Part shown: one piece after another, positions 47,400 through 60,364 of the stretch
Position numbering within the stretch: the first letter of the stretch is position 1
How the letters are laid out: each line of letters begins with the position of its first letter
DNA from: Fragaria x ananassa
Taxonomy: Eukaryota; Streptophyta; Magnoliopsida; Rosales; Rosaceae
Direction: 5' to 3'
Assembly: GCA_034370585.1 (NCBI GenBank)
Contig: CP139753.1
Coordinates: 3,908,501-3,972,500, forward strand
Length of the DNA: 64,000 nucleotides
Notes under the pieces: generated by a model
The model's database searches: none
The model's input: the letters and a program-made list of their open reading frames with translations, nothing else
Told to the model about the DNA's origin: nothing
Made by a program: the position numbers and the translations under genes

Positions 47400-48955
47400 C
47401 ACTACTAGATTGTCGTTTATAGTATAGGTAAATAAGAGTCATTCCCGCAAAGGGCTAAATGAATCTAACTACTCAAAAGATGTCACAAAAGTGACTACTG
47501 ATCCTAGCGACCAGTAATCGAAATCCTAATTATTTGACTAACCTAAATAAATAAATAAAAAACAAAAATTTACAGACACGAACTAGACACACAGATGAAC
47601 TGACACCCAAAATTTCAGATGAATCGGAGTTCGTTTAATATATCAAATAAATACTGAAAAACAGAGGACAGAAAGTGACGAAAAACTAATTATTTTGGTT
47701 TTGGAAAACAGGAAATAAAACTAGCTAGGGAATATGCAATCCGCCCCGACGATCACACACAAGACAATTTGTTTAGTTATAGTTCTATTAATCTAGATGA
47801 AGATGCTCAGGTTGGTTTGGTACTCTTGAAACACAACATATTACCTTTTCTTACTTCGTATACTAGGCAGGAAGTGCTCTACACTTAAACTATTCTCAAG
47901 CAATGCAACCTAAAGGTACGCTTATTAGATTAAACATATAGAGATCCTTACGTTCTAAAAGTGTTTGAGACATCACAAGACATCGCAATAAATTTAGCGC
48001 CTTGCTAAACCTAGGACTTAGTTTACTTGCTAGCGAAAACTAACAATTGCTTCTCTAGATAGTTTGAGGAGTCTGATATTGACACTGACGTCAAACAATC
48101 AAAGCTATAGAACCCTAACATGTATACTAAGCATGCACTCAAAGCATACAAGAAAAGAATTCATCAATGTAAAAATAGTAAACCAAATCTTATCTTGAAT
48201 TAAAAGAAAATAAAACCATAACTCAAATCATCTTGTTGTTCATGTCTAGCGCTTCAAGCAGCCCCTAACTAAAAGAAACTAAATAAACATAATAAAAAGA
48301 TAACGCAGCAGATTGGGAAGGAGGAAAAGAGAAGAAGAAGAGGAGCAGAAGCCGCAAAAGTTGATAGCACAAGGCTTTTATATTGTTTCTTTTAACCAAT
48401 CATTCTTGACTTAGGTTTTCTTGGATATTATGATTGGTGCACGTTTGTAGGACCAATGAAAATATGCCAACTCATTAAATTCTTCATAATCAGCTTCACA
48501 TCGGGGTTATAAGTCGTAATATGAAGTGCAAACTCGTCCATGGGCCTCCAAGTGTAATTTGGGCCTCAAAACACAAATTTTCGTTAGATTCTCGCACAGA
48601 TTGACATTCTGGTACTAAATTGGCCATAACTTCTTCTAGGAAAATGTTATTCATGAACCGTAAAATGTTATGGAAAGCTAATATCCATATCTTTCCGTTA
48701 ATATAAGACTCATCATCTGGCTCTTCTCGAGATGCCCTCAGTGTCCTGTCGAAGTTGGATGACTTTCAAAGACAAAATTCTGAATTTCGTTTTACAATCT
48801 CTCTTTTCCTTCTTTTCTTCTTATTTGCTTCAGAACATCTATAAAACAAATAAATAAAACAAATAACTAGAAAACACATCAAACAAACAACGAAAGTATA
48901 GAGGATTTTGATACAAATTAATAATGTATAATTATGCACCTATCAATTTCACACC
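47400..48955. repeat. Retroelement-like non-coding repeat (putative, boundaries approximate)
   Basis: The segment opens near TAAGAGTCATTCCCGCAAAGGG and closes with AATTATGCACCTATCA. It is non-coding and A-rich with very short cassettes. The AGTC-TTCCCGCAAAGG opening is a type I associate with widespread plant non-coding retroelement relics. No LTR pair or target duplication could be found by eye, so class and boundaries are uncertain. Confidence 0.35.
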
Positions 48956-50116
48956 AAAAATGTGGTTAATTATTTTTCTAAATTTCTCATCAAACTTAAC
49001 TTTGATGGTTGCGTGCCTAATTCTAAACAAGTGCTCTAAGGGCTAGACTCTTAGTTGTTGTACATCTTACATGACCATAGGTCTCTTATTATTGAAGGTG
49101 ATTCTAAGATGTACACTCTACGATGGCATTAGAAACATAATATATACACCTTAGAGAATCAAGAATATTGTCTCTGACATTTGACTTTTAGCCTTCGCAT
49201 TTGGATTATGTTAAATTTTGACATATTTGACGTGAAGCGTAGTTTCTTACTGATGTAATTCCTATATTGGCCATTCAATTATAGTTGATAGCTGGTCTCG
49301 CAAGATGCTTTTATATGTCCCGATAACTTTTAATTTTGACTTTCATGGTTTAAGTTTCGGTTTAATTCTTCATATTTGGTGTCTCATACCAAATAAAATG
49401 AATAGATTTTGGTCTTGGTAAATAGCTTATGACTTTTGAGTGTTGCTCTATTTCTCACTCCTAGTCAAGCAGGGGGCTAGGTTTTTAGGAGAACATTGAT
49501 ATGTGTGGTGGGGGGTTATCTATAGGCGACGATGTGGCATGTTCTTTTGTAATACTTTAGGCCGAAATCAACGAGGTGTTCAACGAGGTTTTTTTACTGA
49601 AAAGAAGAAGCGCTTACTGTTTAGTTCATATATTATGACATTGTTCTTTCAGTCATTGTGTTTCTAATTTAACCAAGTTAAAAAGTCTTCAAAGTCACAC
49701 TTACAATTCTGAAAGGTCCACATGTCCATATCCTCCCTTACCTGACGATGTTGTATTTAAATACTCGTCAGCTCAGTGTCATGGGCATTAAAATCTTTTG
49801 TTCATTGACCAAATTGTGAGCTGAGTTGAGCTGGTGAGTATTTAACTGCCACATCATGAGACAATCGGAGGAAACATATCGACATTTTGGGACTAAAAAT
49901 GTGACTTCTTGGACCTTTTAGATTACATTAGAAGAACATGAGCCGAGATGAGGACGAAGCCAAAGCTTCTAAACAAATTTTAACCCAAAAAGAACCGGCG
50001 AATTAGCCGGGTAGATCGGTTTACATTGTTGGACCTGACGGACCCGACCCGATCTGACGCGAACATTATACATCCCACAGTCACACATACGTTGAACTGG
50101 TTTTGACAGCACAGAA
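48956..50116. other. Intergenic and distal promoter of the haspin gene
   Basis: No gene is recognisable. Short GC-rich CCGACCCGA-type patches near 50040 precede the core promoter. Confidence 0.4.
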
Positions 50117-50126
50117 TTTCCCGCGC
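50117..50126 (+). promoter_or_regulatory. E2F-binding-site-like motif in the haspin promoter
   Basis: TTTCCCGCGC contains the E2F consensus TTTSSCGC (TTTCCCGC). It lies 14 bp upstream of the TATA box and about 135 bp before the start codon. Confidence 0.6.
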
Positions 50127-50137
50127 ACTTGCGCTGC

Positions 50138-50145
50138 TATAAAAA
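50138..50145 (+). promoter_or_regulatory. TATA box of the haspin gene
   Basis: TATAAAAA, about 120 bp before the ATG. A telo-box-like GGGTTTAGGG follows at about 50160 in the leader. Confidence 0.6.
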
Positions 50146-50258
50146 CGAAACCCCAAAATTGGGTTTAGGGTTTCGGTGTTCGACCGATCGTAACCAACAA
50201 GCTTTCACTCTTCCCGATACATATTTCGAACCCATTTCTCACTAATTCACCATCTACA

Positions 50259-52839
50259 ATGTACTCCAGCTCAGGTACTGCTCACACTAACCCCTCAATT
50301 TTCTTCCCCTAATCTTGCCCAATTCTCAATTTCTAATTACATTTCAGGCAGTGAAATCACAGATCAAAAACACCCAGTTGAGGAGGTTTACCGGAGAAGA
50401 AAACCCAGGAAGCCCACTTCACTTGAACAGCCCTTGTATGTTCGAAGTTTCAATCTTTTTTAGTTGGTGTTTTTGGGTTTTTGAAAATTGTTGATGGGTT
50501 TTTTGTTTTTTGTTGATTTCAGAAGGGAATCGAATTCGAGTAGAAGAGAGAAGTTCAGGGTGAGTTTGGCTGCTCCGGTTAAGCGAATCAGTTGGAACCG
50601 TTTTCTTTCCACAAGGTTAGCTTTTGGGATTAGTAATGAAATTGGAATTGGGTTTTATGATAGTGTTCTTTGTTCTTACTGTGATTTCTTTGGTTTTTTC
50701 TTTCTGGGTGTTGTGATATGAGTTTGATTAGTGCTGTGGAATTTGGTTATTGTTTGATTAGTCTTGCAGAAATTGTGGTTCTTTGGGTTTATGGTTTAAG
50801 CTTGATTAGTTAGTTGGTTTTGCAAGTATTGCTCAAGTGTTATATATACATTGTGACCCGAGTTTCGAATAACTTTGGTGCTTAATAGAGGGAGGACAAG
50901 TATTGCTGTTGGTGCTTGCTTGGAGTATCAGCCTCCACAGAAGAAGGCTAAAAGGAAAGGAAGACCTCCTCGTCCCCAAGTGAGACACTATTACTCTAGA
51001 AAGAAGCTTGCATTTTCCATATTGCATGTTCTTATTAACTTGTTGCCTCAAATGCATGTTCCCTTAAAATTTGAAGTGTTGTCTGTGTATTGTTTTTGTA
51101 TCTGAAAGCATTGTACTTTGGTTTGTTTTCCACTGTTGTTAAAAAATTCCAGATTAAGTACAACTTTGAAAAGGAACGAGCTTACTTTGAGAAGGTTGAT
51201 GAAGAAGAATTGATAGAGGAGAGCCCCTCTCCCATACCCCGCACCTGGGTCGCTGGAATCCCAAAAGAAAATGTTGGAATACCCAAGTTGTGCACAGCAT
51301 TAGAGAAATGGTTGTTATCCAAGAAGTTGAATTTCGGTTTAGGGTCTTCCAACACATTGGTGAGGATCCTACAAACTCCAGGCATGCGGCCCTCACCCAG
51401 TAGTGGTATCAATTTTGAATCTTCAAGTGTGAAAACCCCAGAAAGATCATCTAAAGTAAATTCTCGCTTGTCTTCTGGCCTAATTAAATTCGACTTAAGT
51501 TTGCTCCATAGAAGTGTGCATGAAATGAACACCACCAAATCACTTCCAGAGGTGGGCAATGAAGGAGGTTTGGAAGAACATTATGAAGATATAGATGCTG
51601 CTGTAAAAGAACTCTCTTTGTTATTAACTTCTGAGGAGTTGGATCGATTTAATGCTCTATTAGAAGTTTGTGAGCAGTCATCTCCCTCAAAATTACAGGA
51701 TGTATTCTCCAAATATTGGTCTGTTCCTTATATATTTGTTCTCTACATCACTAATGTTTCTGTCTCTGTTTTTTTTTACAATTTGGATTTCCTTTTTCCT
51801 GCAATACCATCCAAAGATAGATCTTGCTTCCATAAGCTTATCAAGGTTGAATATTTCTTGAAACAGTGACCCGGAAGATATTGAAAAAGTTGGAGAAGGG
51901 ACATATGGAGAAGCTTTCAAGGCTGGCAACTTTGTTTGCAAAATAGTTCCTATTGATGGCAACTTACTAGTGAATCAAGAAAAGCAAAAGGTACTTACTA
52001 GAACCCCTTGTCTTTTAGTATTGGAGCTTACTGATTTTTGGATGATGTGATATGGTCTATCGTGCGTCAGACATCTGAAGAATTGCTAGAGGAGGTGGTG
52101 CTTTCCCGCACTCTTAATTACTTGAGAGGAAACAATGATAATGTTCAGAATGTATGCACAACATTTATAGAAACAAAAGAGTATGTAATTACTTTAAAGT
52201 CTGTCATCCTTATTATATAGTTTATAATCAGTTGCAAGATTTTCATCCATCTTCTTCCTGTGATATGTTTCTGCTGTAGCTTGAGGGTGTGTCAAGGCTG
52301 TTATGACGCTGCCTTGATCAAAGCATGGGAAGATTGGGATGAAAATCATGTTTCAGAAAATACTCACCCTGGGGCATTTCCAGAGAACCAGGTTTCGTTC
52401 TATATTGTTGTCTGCTTCGTCTGTATTGCTTGACTTTGATCAATCTAATTAAAACGTATAATAACTCATTCTGGTTGGTATATGAACTTCGTGTTGTTTG
52501 TAAGCTTCTGTAACGTTTGGTGATTTTATCAAGCATGGATGAGTTATTTCGTACAGTAGGTATAATGTCAGTTAACGTAATTGTCAATTTTGCATACAGT
52601 TCTATGTCGTATTTGTTTTAGAGCATGGTGGCCAAGATCTTGAAAACTTTGTACTTCTGAACTGTGATGAGGCAAGGAGTTTATTAGTACAGGTTAGTCA
52701 TGTTTTGAGACAACATTCTTGAGGTGATTCCTGCAGCCTTATTTGTAATAAATGAGTGTACTGTCATTCCAGGTTACTGCTGCACTTGCTGTAGCTGAAG
52801 CAGCATATGAATTTGAGCACCGTGATCTCCACTGGTATG

Positions 52840-52877
<38 letters not shown>

Positions 52878-54591
52878 CTGTTTGTAGTAGTAACATGTGA
52901 ATCGATGATTTTCAGTTGGTGATATGCTTATGTTACAGGGGAAACATACTTTTGAGTAGGAGTGATTCAGTTACAATGCAGTTCACTCTTGATGGAAGGC
53001 AGATGCTTATACGCACATTTGGGTTAGCTATATCAATCATTGATTTCACTCTGTCGAGAATCAATACCGGTGAGTACTTTTTGAAGTTTCTTTTGTAATG
53101 TGTTCGCTATGGTAATGGTTACATTTATTGTTGGCGTAGCATGCTTAACAATCTTGATAACACAGGCGAAGCCATACTCTTTCTAGACCTATCTTCAGAT
53201 CCGGCGCTTTTTAATGGTCAGAAAGGAGATATACAAGTACGGAACTTTTTTGTTTTTGTTTTTTCATTTGGATTCAAGGGAACTAAAACTGAACTTTTAC
53301 TACCATACTTTTATATCTTTGTTATATGACATAACTAATAGTTAAAAAAAATATAGGCAGAAACTTACCGGAAAATGAAGAAGGTGACACAAGACCAGTG
53401 GAAGGAAAGGTATAATTCATTTTTTCAAATATAATAAATAGTAGCACAGGGTCGTGTCAATTAAAATCAAACTTCAGAGTGTACTTTGGCTTCCCCTTTG
53501 GGTATATCTTCGTATAAAGATTGAAACTTGTTATGCGGAAGCGGCCGACGGGCCCCGAAAGTCCCACACACAGAGATCCAGAAATGTCGATACTCCCCCC
53601 ACTTTAGCCACCCAGTGAAGAAACGGGTATGAGGTTTTACACAAAAGGCCTCGACATATATATTTGTTAATATATGCTTTGAACCAGCCATCCGGGAGTA
53701 CCAGCTATTTGGGGATCTCGCTGCCCGGTTAGCGAGTTGGGGTCTAGGTGGTTTGGGGGTTCGGGGGCAACGCCCCCGAGGCCCACGAATCCCTGTTATG
53801 CTGGGTTATGGTTTCCTGTTGGGCTTAGTATATCGGGTTTAGGGTTTAGTATATAAACGACCAAACCCTAATTGTATTCTGGGTGATTCAGTGTTTTCCT
53901 CAAGATAATAAAACTGTTCTCCTTCTGCCCGTGGACGTAGCTAACACATCGTTAGTGAACCACGTAAATCTGTGTTCTTTCTTACATTCATTACAACAAA
54001 ACCTTTCAAAAATTCCCTATAAATTAAAGTCCAGCAAACTTTTGTGCTGAAGCTTTATTCGTATTTGGTTCCTTCATCGTTGTCATTTCATATTTTACAG
54101 CTTCCCTAGAACAAATGTGTTGTGGCTGGTGTACTTGGTGGACGTATTACTCCTAAACAAATCATTTGTAAGTATCACTTTTAACCAAACTACTTATTAA
54201 GCATGTTGGAAGTTTACAAATGCTACAATGCAAGCTAAGCCGCAGCCATGGTTCCTTCAATGGATATCTATCACCGTGTTTACTAGTAGATTATTGATTG
54301 AGCTGTTTGTGCTAGGCTCATAATTTCTCTCACTTTACTGTTGTCTTTATTACATATTACCATACCCATCACGATCTGGGTCAGAATGAGAATTGGTTTC
54401 TGAATGTCTTATGTATTTGAAGATTGACAGTAAGATGACAATGACTGACGGTTAACTTATCAATTCTGTGCTAGGATCGTACTTCAAAGGATGAAAGAGA
54501 TTTGCGCTCGTTGAAGAAACGGCTTAATCAATATCTGTCAGCAAGAGAAGCACTCTTTGATCCTTCTTTCAGCGATTTGTTTGTTGATTGA
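50259..54591 (+). CDS. HASPIN: Haspin-type Ser/Thr protein kinase (histone H3 Thr3 kinase)
   Basis: Fifteen exons join in phase to 597 residues: 50259-50274, 50348-50435, 50523-50615, 50889-50979, 51153-51718, 51867-51990, 52071-52180, 52280-52391, 52600-52692, 52773-52834, 52939-53069, 53166-53236, 53357-53409, 54101-54167, 54475-54591. The N-terminal ~285 residues are basic and probably disordered. The kinase domain has GEGTYGEAFKAG (about 293), VCKIVP, EHRDLHWGNIL (about 446-456) and, where other kinases have DFG, DFTLSRI (about 487), which is diagnostic of haspin. The C-terminal KKRL..REALFDPSFSDLF also fits. Haspin phosphorylates H3T3 in mitosis and directs the chromosomal passenger complex to centromeres. 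An E2F-like site in the promoter fits cell-cycle control. Intron 13 carries a solo LTR and intron 10 a run of about 36 T. Confidence 0.95.
53529..53998 (+). mobile_element. Solo LTR (copia-like) in haspin intron 13, 470 bp
   Basis: The segment begins TGTTATGCGG and ends TTACAACA (TG..CA ends). It contains GGTTCGGGGGCAACGCCCCC and closes with TCTGCCCGTGGACGTAGC and a GTGAACCACGTAAATCTGTG, the look of a plant copia-type LTR. The flanks are AAACT (53524-53528) and AAACC (53999-54003), a 5-bp target duplication with one mismatch. There are no internal genes, so this is a solo LTR left by recombination. Confidence 0.72.
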
Positions 54592-56557
54592 TACTTGACT
54601 CCTAATTGAGGGAGAACATTGTATTGTACAAGTTTCAAAATCAAAACTTTTGCGTATAGGACTCGGTAGGATAATCTAAGCTTAGATTCTAGTTAACCTG
54701 ATGTCACTGACTCTTGCTTGTGTAGTTGTGTATATATAATCTTTGGAAACAGCTCCTAAACGTTACCATATATAAATTTTGGGGTTTCTTTGCACACCCC
54801 AATGCTCAAATTGATTTCCAATATCTAACCCATCTTCTGTCTCGCATGAGATGTAAAAATTGTGGACAGACACATTGAAATCAACCCAAATGGATTTTTT
54901 TAATTTTTTAATTTTTTTAAGAATCAAATGGACCTTTTCTGAAACCTCCCAATAGTGAAATCCAAAATGACATTTGCTGTTCAGAGTATAAAATATACAT
55001 AGATAAGTAGATAACCGATCTGTTTTGTATATATTGAAATCTGCTCATCTCTTAGCTATGTCACTCTCCTTTCCCCCTTAAATATATGCGAAGTCACTTT
55101 TCCAAATTCATATTATATCCCATCAAGCTTATCACTGGTGTGACTGTGTTACTTTGCTTTCGGCTAAAGACTTGTCAGACAAGCTGCTTTTGATTCACTA
55201 CTTTGCAATTTGAATGCAATGCACAGATGCACAGTAGATTAATCCACATGGGTTGTCCCCAGCTCTTGCATATTCTATCTTCAATCCCATAAAGAAGATG
55301 GATCCAATGGTATTTATTGGTTCAAGTGGTAATTAGCAGATGCAGGAACATCATATACTTAGTGTGGTTGTACTTATGGTTACTTTTAAACACTGTTGCT
55401 ACTGAAAATGCATTGGCAGCACATGAACTAGAACATCAATGGTCCTCAAACGTCAACGGAGAATAGTCGAAAAGTATAACCGGTTGACGGTTGATTTCAC
55501 AGGAGGGAGGAGATTACTGATGCTCAAGACCAGCATAGACATCAATCCACTGCATTCTTGTGTCATTATCAAGCATTTTTTTTTTTTTTTTTTTTGGCAA
55601 CCATTATCAAGCATTTGGTACCCTGCATATTCTTGATGACTTTTACTTATCAATAAAGAAAACGAAGACGTTCGTAATGAATGAAGAGCATCACAAGCAG
55701 AGTGGCTGCTAATAACATACTCCATACTAGATCCATGGTCCAGTTTAGAATAAAACTATGCTCCATTTCCATTTCCACTTCCACTAGTAGGATTACTGAG
55801 CAACAATCTGATCACATGGCCAAACCCTTATCCAAGAAGGAACTGACAAACCCTAAAAGTGAAAATCTGCCTAATCTCAGGAACACTTCTTTCCACTACC
55901 TTTTAGTTGTAGTGATACATGTTCATTAAGTTTTGGTTATATATGAGATTAGCTGATCTAAGCAAAATAGCTAGACTTTCTTGTGCATCCTTTAGCATGG
56001 TCCAACCAAATTCCATTCTTTTAGCAGTCCTTTATTCAGAGGCTAGCTGTTTTTGATGCTGATGACTCATCTTGTATATGCATTTGTTATTGCCCGGGGA
56101 TCCCAATCTTATGATGATCTTGTTCAGCCACAAAAAGAAATGCAGAATTTTTTTGAATTACTTGTAGTGGGCATGTCTGTTTAACATTCATGTGCATCTG
56201 TTTAGCCACTATTTAAGGGTACTTTATATCCTGAGCTTATATCTCTTTGGGAAAGAAAAAGAAGCATAAAAGCATTGTTGATTCTTTCGTCTAGTTTTAC
56301 AGACAGATGGTCTCCATTCTCCAAATCCTTCATGACAAAGTAAACTTATTTTCTTTATCATTGCAACTAGCCACCTTTCTTTTTAACACTTTTGCCTACC
56401 CTTTTCTTCCATTACCTTTAACACTTTGATCCTCAGCATCTCTAGGAGTTTATATTCACTCCAACTCGATGTGCAAGGTTTTCAAATCACAACCATTATA
56501 TGAATAAAAATCCCAACTGGGTCTCTACATAGAATCACAGCAGACCCTCACACAACA
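54592..56557. other. 3' flank of haspin and intergenic
   Basis: It contains the haspin 3'UTR and AT-rich spacer. A run of ~20 T at 55568-55589 interrupts a tandemly repeated TTATCAAGCATTT. No gene is supported. Confidence 0.4.
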
Positions 56558-59104
56558 ATGGCCAAATCAGCTTCTAAATGCCTCTTCTTATTCTTTCTGT
56601 CTTTCCTCTGTGTATGTTCATCAGGTAAGTAACAAATATTTCTTAGTTCTACATTATCTATACTTTTTTCTGAAACCATGATCATTATATTACTATCACA
56701 CCAAATCATTACAATTGGGTTAGAACTAGTCACTGCTAAAACTACCAGTTTAAGAGTTTGAAGTTTCTGCATTTTTTTTATTCCTTTTTTCTTTGCACTC
56801 CTTACAGGAACTCTGGTAGGTTTCTCCTACCATGCTAATGGAAACACTACAACTTCATCACCAAGTAGAACAATATCATTTCTGAAGAGAAACAAGATTG
56901 CCCCGTCCCAGATTCGAGTCTTTGTTGAAGATCATAGGATTTTAAGAACTCTGTCCAACACTGGTGTAGCTATTGATCTCTACTTGAATGAGGGCCATCT
57001 TCAAAATATCATAAATTCCAGATCCACTTCAATCTCAGGGCTGAAATCCTATATAATGCCCTTTCTCTCACAAGTAAAGATCAAAAGCATCGTAGCAACT
57101 AGTGGTGACTATACAAGAAAGTATGCTCTCTCTATGCTTTTAACCACCCTGAAATCTATACGCTCAGTCCTCTCTAGTTTCCCTGCTGACCGCGGAATTA
57201 AGGTCTCGGTGGCATTTCCTTTATCATATTTAGAAAATGTGAGCACCTCACAAAGAAGAGACCTGCATTGGATTTGTGACTACATCAAACAAGTGAAATC
57301 TGCTGTCATTGTAGAAGCCAAAATTGATGGAGAACTGAGTATGGGTGAAAGGTATGTCCATGCGATGATCGAAAGAGCCAGCCTTGCAAGCTCTCTTTTT
57401 CCTTGCAATGATGTCCCCATTGTCTTGACAGTCAAGAGTCCAGCAGTTCCAAGTGCAACTGAAGTAGCTGCATTCGCCGATGAGGTTTCCAAAGCTTTAG
57501 AAAATACCACTCACATTTTAAGTAGCATAGTTGGGCTGTATGCACAAGTATCTCCAATGGAAGATTTTGCAGAGAAAGAAATGAAAAGAGCAGAAGAACA
57601 GCTCTTTCCTTCTTCTCGCCGAGAACTCTTGAGGAATTTCCACCTCAAAACAACTTTACATGAAGCAGATGACTCACCAACAATCTTCCCTACAACTCCC
57701 ATTTCCACAACACCACCAGTATCCACCACTCCATACATTCCCACACCAACTATTGTCACTGTCCCCTCTACAAACCCTGTAACAATAGCTCCATTTAATC
57801 CTATGCCCTCCACCGCACCTATTACAGTGCCCTCCACAAACCCTGTATATTCACCAATACCAGAAGCCAACCCAACCACAGCACCCCCCATCACAGTCCC
57901 AGGGACTCCAGTAATAACCAACCCTGTCACAACTTATCCGGCACCAACTGGAGTCGTTCCTGTCACGACACCTGTCACAAATCCGGTGGCACCTCCTGCA
58001 ACAAGTACTAATGCTCCTGCAGTTCCAGGCCAGAGTTGGTGTGTGGCCAAGACTGGAGCTTCACAAACAGCAGTTCAAGCTGGTTTAGACTATGCTTGTG
58101 GAAAGGTAGACTGTTCACAGCTCCAGCAAGGTGGGAGCTGTTTCAATCCAAATACTCTCCAAAACCATGCCTCTTATGCATTCAACAGCTATTATCAGAA
58201 GAATCCAGTTGCAACTAGCTGTGATTTTGGAGGGGTGGCCACAATAGTTGCTACTAATCCAAGTATGACATTTATTTCGTTAATCAGTTTTTATTATTAT
58301 AATTTCATATGTGCTAGTTTAAACACACACTTAACAACAGGGAAACGTTCTCTTGCTACACTTCTGCAGAAATTTACAAAAATAGGCCAAATTCCGACCC
58401 TTTTAAGGACTTTTAACCAACTTTGTGAACTTGCTTGAGTGGTTATATTTCTATAATTTTGAATTAATTGGTTAAATGTGTTTAAGAGGTTCAATTTTGG
58501 GCAATCATTGACTATCTACCCGGCAATTTTTATTCCGAATGTAGCATGCTACGTATGTGACTAAACCTTGCTACTATGAAAACCATATGCATCTGAGACC
58601 CTCGTGAATCCTTTGAACAGGCTCTGGTTCATGTACTTACCTATCACCTTCGTCGTCATCAACAACAACCCCAACACCAACAACTCCATCTCCTCCGGTA
58701 TCAACAACTCCATTTCCTCCAGTATCAACAACTCCAACTCCAGAACCAACATCTCCACTACCAGCATCAACAACACCTCCAGCACCAACATTTACATCAT
58801 TTCCACCACCAGGGGAAGGTGTATCAGGGTAGGTCTTTTATCTCACAAGTTTTAGAGCTCTAAAATATATTGACCAGTTCATATATCACTTCTTATTTTC
58901 ATCTCTACTTGCAGCTCTGCTACTCCACCTTCAGTTTTAAATTCAAGCAACCCAGCATCTTCAGGAACCATGCCACAGTTTGGGATGGACAGCCCTCCTG
59001 GTTTTAACAGCTCAACATCCTCTGCAGCTAGCTTGCGGCCCTTTGTTAGTTGCATCTTTTTGGTAACAGCCTTGGTTACTAAAAAAATCCTTCTTAACAT
59101 GTAG
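56558..59104 (+). CDS. GPI-anchored X8 (CBM43) protein with a degenerate GH17-like N-terminal region
   Basis: Four exons (56558-56624, 56808-58262, 58621-58828, 58915-59104) join in phase to 639 residues. Signal peptide: 1-22. Residues ~25-300 follow the outline of a GH17 beta-1,3-glucanase (FLKRNKIAPSQIRVFVEDHRI, LRTLSNTGVAIDLYL), but the catalytic motifs are gone: VGNE is replaced by VATSGDY and the nucleophile ETGWPS motif by VKSPAVPS. A Pro/Thr-rich linker (about 325-430) leads to an X8 domain (about 433-512) with all six Cys (WCVAKTG, YACGKVDC, GGSC, CDFGGVAT, SSGSC). X8 domains bind callose. A second Ser/Pro/Thr-rich stretch and a hydrophobic C-terminal tail (PFVSCIFLVTALV) suggest a GPI anchor and a wall or plasmodesmal location. 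Reading on past 58262 without splicing stops at 58438 and is not the real end. Confidence 0.9.
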
Positions 59105-60364
59105 AAGTATAATCTCATCTCCCTGTGAGGTTACTTTTAGCTCTGTAAATAACTACGTATGCAAGCAAGGAAGAGAAGAAAGTGGAGGAAGCATGTTCTA
59201 GATGAAGGTAAACTCTTCTACATCTAATTTGGGCTGCTATGGAAGTATGAAACTACAATGTTACTCATTGGGGTTGAGAGGTGTTAGAGAGTTTTGTCAG
59301 TTTGTATATCTTTTGGTTCAGAGTATTGTAGTTCTATCTATGAGGTCAGGGTAGTAGATCTGAAGTTTGTATTGCTTCAGAAATGTATTAACAGCGCATT
59401 AACAGCGATGACCATTCAATTTCTATGAATTGCCAAGAACAGAGCAAATCGAAGTATGACATGTTGAAGCAATATGCATTTACTAAACAATTTAGTGACT
59501 CTGATAATGATGCGGCCCTAATCATCCATTAACATGAAACTTACTACTGTAAGGCAGAGTAGAACATACTGGCCACAATGCCCATACACAGATTCAATAT
59601 CCACACTAACAATGTGGTTTGAAGGGTAAAAAAACAAAAACAAATGTCTATGTTATGTTGAGGTATTTGTGTTGTGGTTATAGCTGATGAAGGAAAGACT
59701 GCTTCAAAAGCACGTAAGTATTTACGCTCTCTTTTAGACTTTATTTGCCCCACAACTAATGTGCAAAAGGGTTTGATCAAATAAGCCTTTAGGATACAAT
59801 GAAGCCTAGCACTTGCTATTGTTGTTCTTCGTTTTACACTCACGAAAATCAACCTTACACTCGATTAAAAGTTTACAAGAAACTCAAGGTTGCTAAAAAC
59901 TATATCTGCAGTCTTTTAGTTTTTAGATTTTGCTGGTGTTAAAAAAATATAGATGGAGGTTTGGAGAGAGAGAAACAGGTTTTTCTGATCTGATCATATA
60001 CAGAAGAACTTATTCCTATATATAGGAATAGTTATGCCTTTCCAGAATATTGACATACCTTTTCATTTTATTTTATAACTCTTCAGCAAGAGTTATTTAC
60101 AATTGCCAACAATCATATACAATAGCAACTGATATGCCTTTCCAGTACATACATGTCTCTTGGTTGTACATACACTGTTTCATAACTCTCCTTTTATAAT
60201 TTGAAAATCTCTCTAACATGCTACTGAGACATAAGGAGGAGCTCTACAATGTGCATATGCATGTCTACAAGCAGAATGCCCTCTGCAGCTATTACTAATT
60301 CCTTGACTAAAAGTCTAAAGCTAAGGATTCATACTTTTTATAGAGTAGTTTCACAGCAACTACT
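59105..60364. other. 3' flanks of two convergent genes
   Basis: AT-rich, with a near-palindromic TATATATAGGAATA block near 60014 that could be an old LTR piece. Nothing firm is seen. Confidence 0.4.

Noticed and set aside
52842..52877. Run of about 36 T in haspin intron 10
   Set aside because: Could be a minus-strand retroposon tail, but no element body or target duplication is visible; treated as a simple repeat.
58263..58438. Read-through end of the X8 protein (stop at 58438)
   Set aside because: Splicing 58262 to 58621 completes the X8 domain with SSGSC and keeps phase to a GPI-type tail, so the read-through is intronic.
58529..58600. CYYENHMHL-like frame downstream of the X8 exon, considered as the domain's last Cys exon
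   Set aside because: No in-phase acceptor, and the exon at 58621 supplies the expected SGSC.
59990..60060. TATATATAGGAATA block as an LTR or small hairpin gene
   Set aside because: No paired LTR, TSD or convincing long stem could be found by eye.
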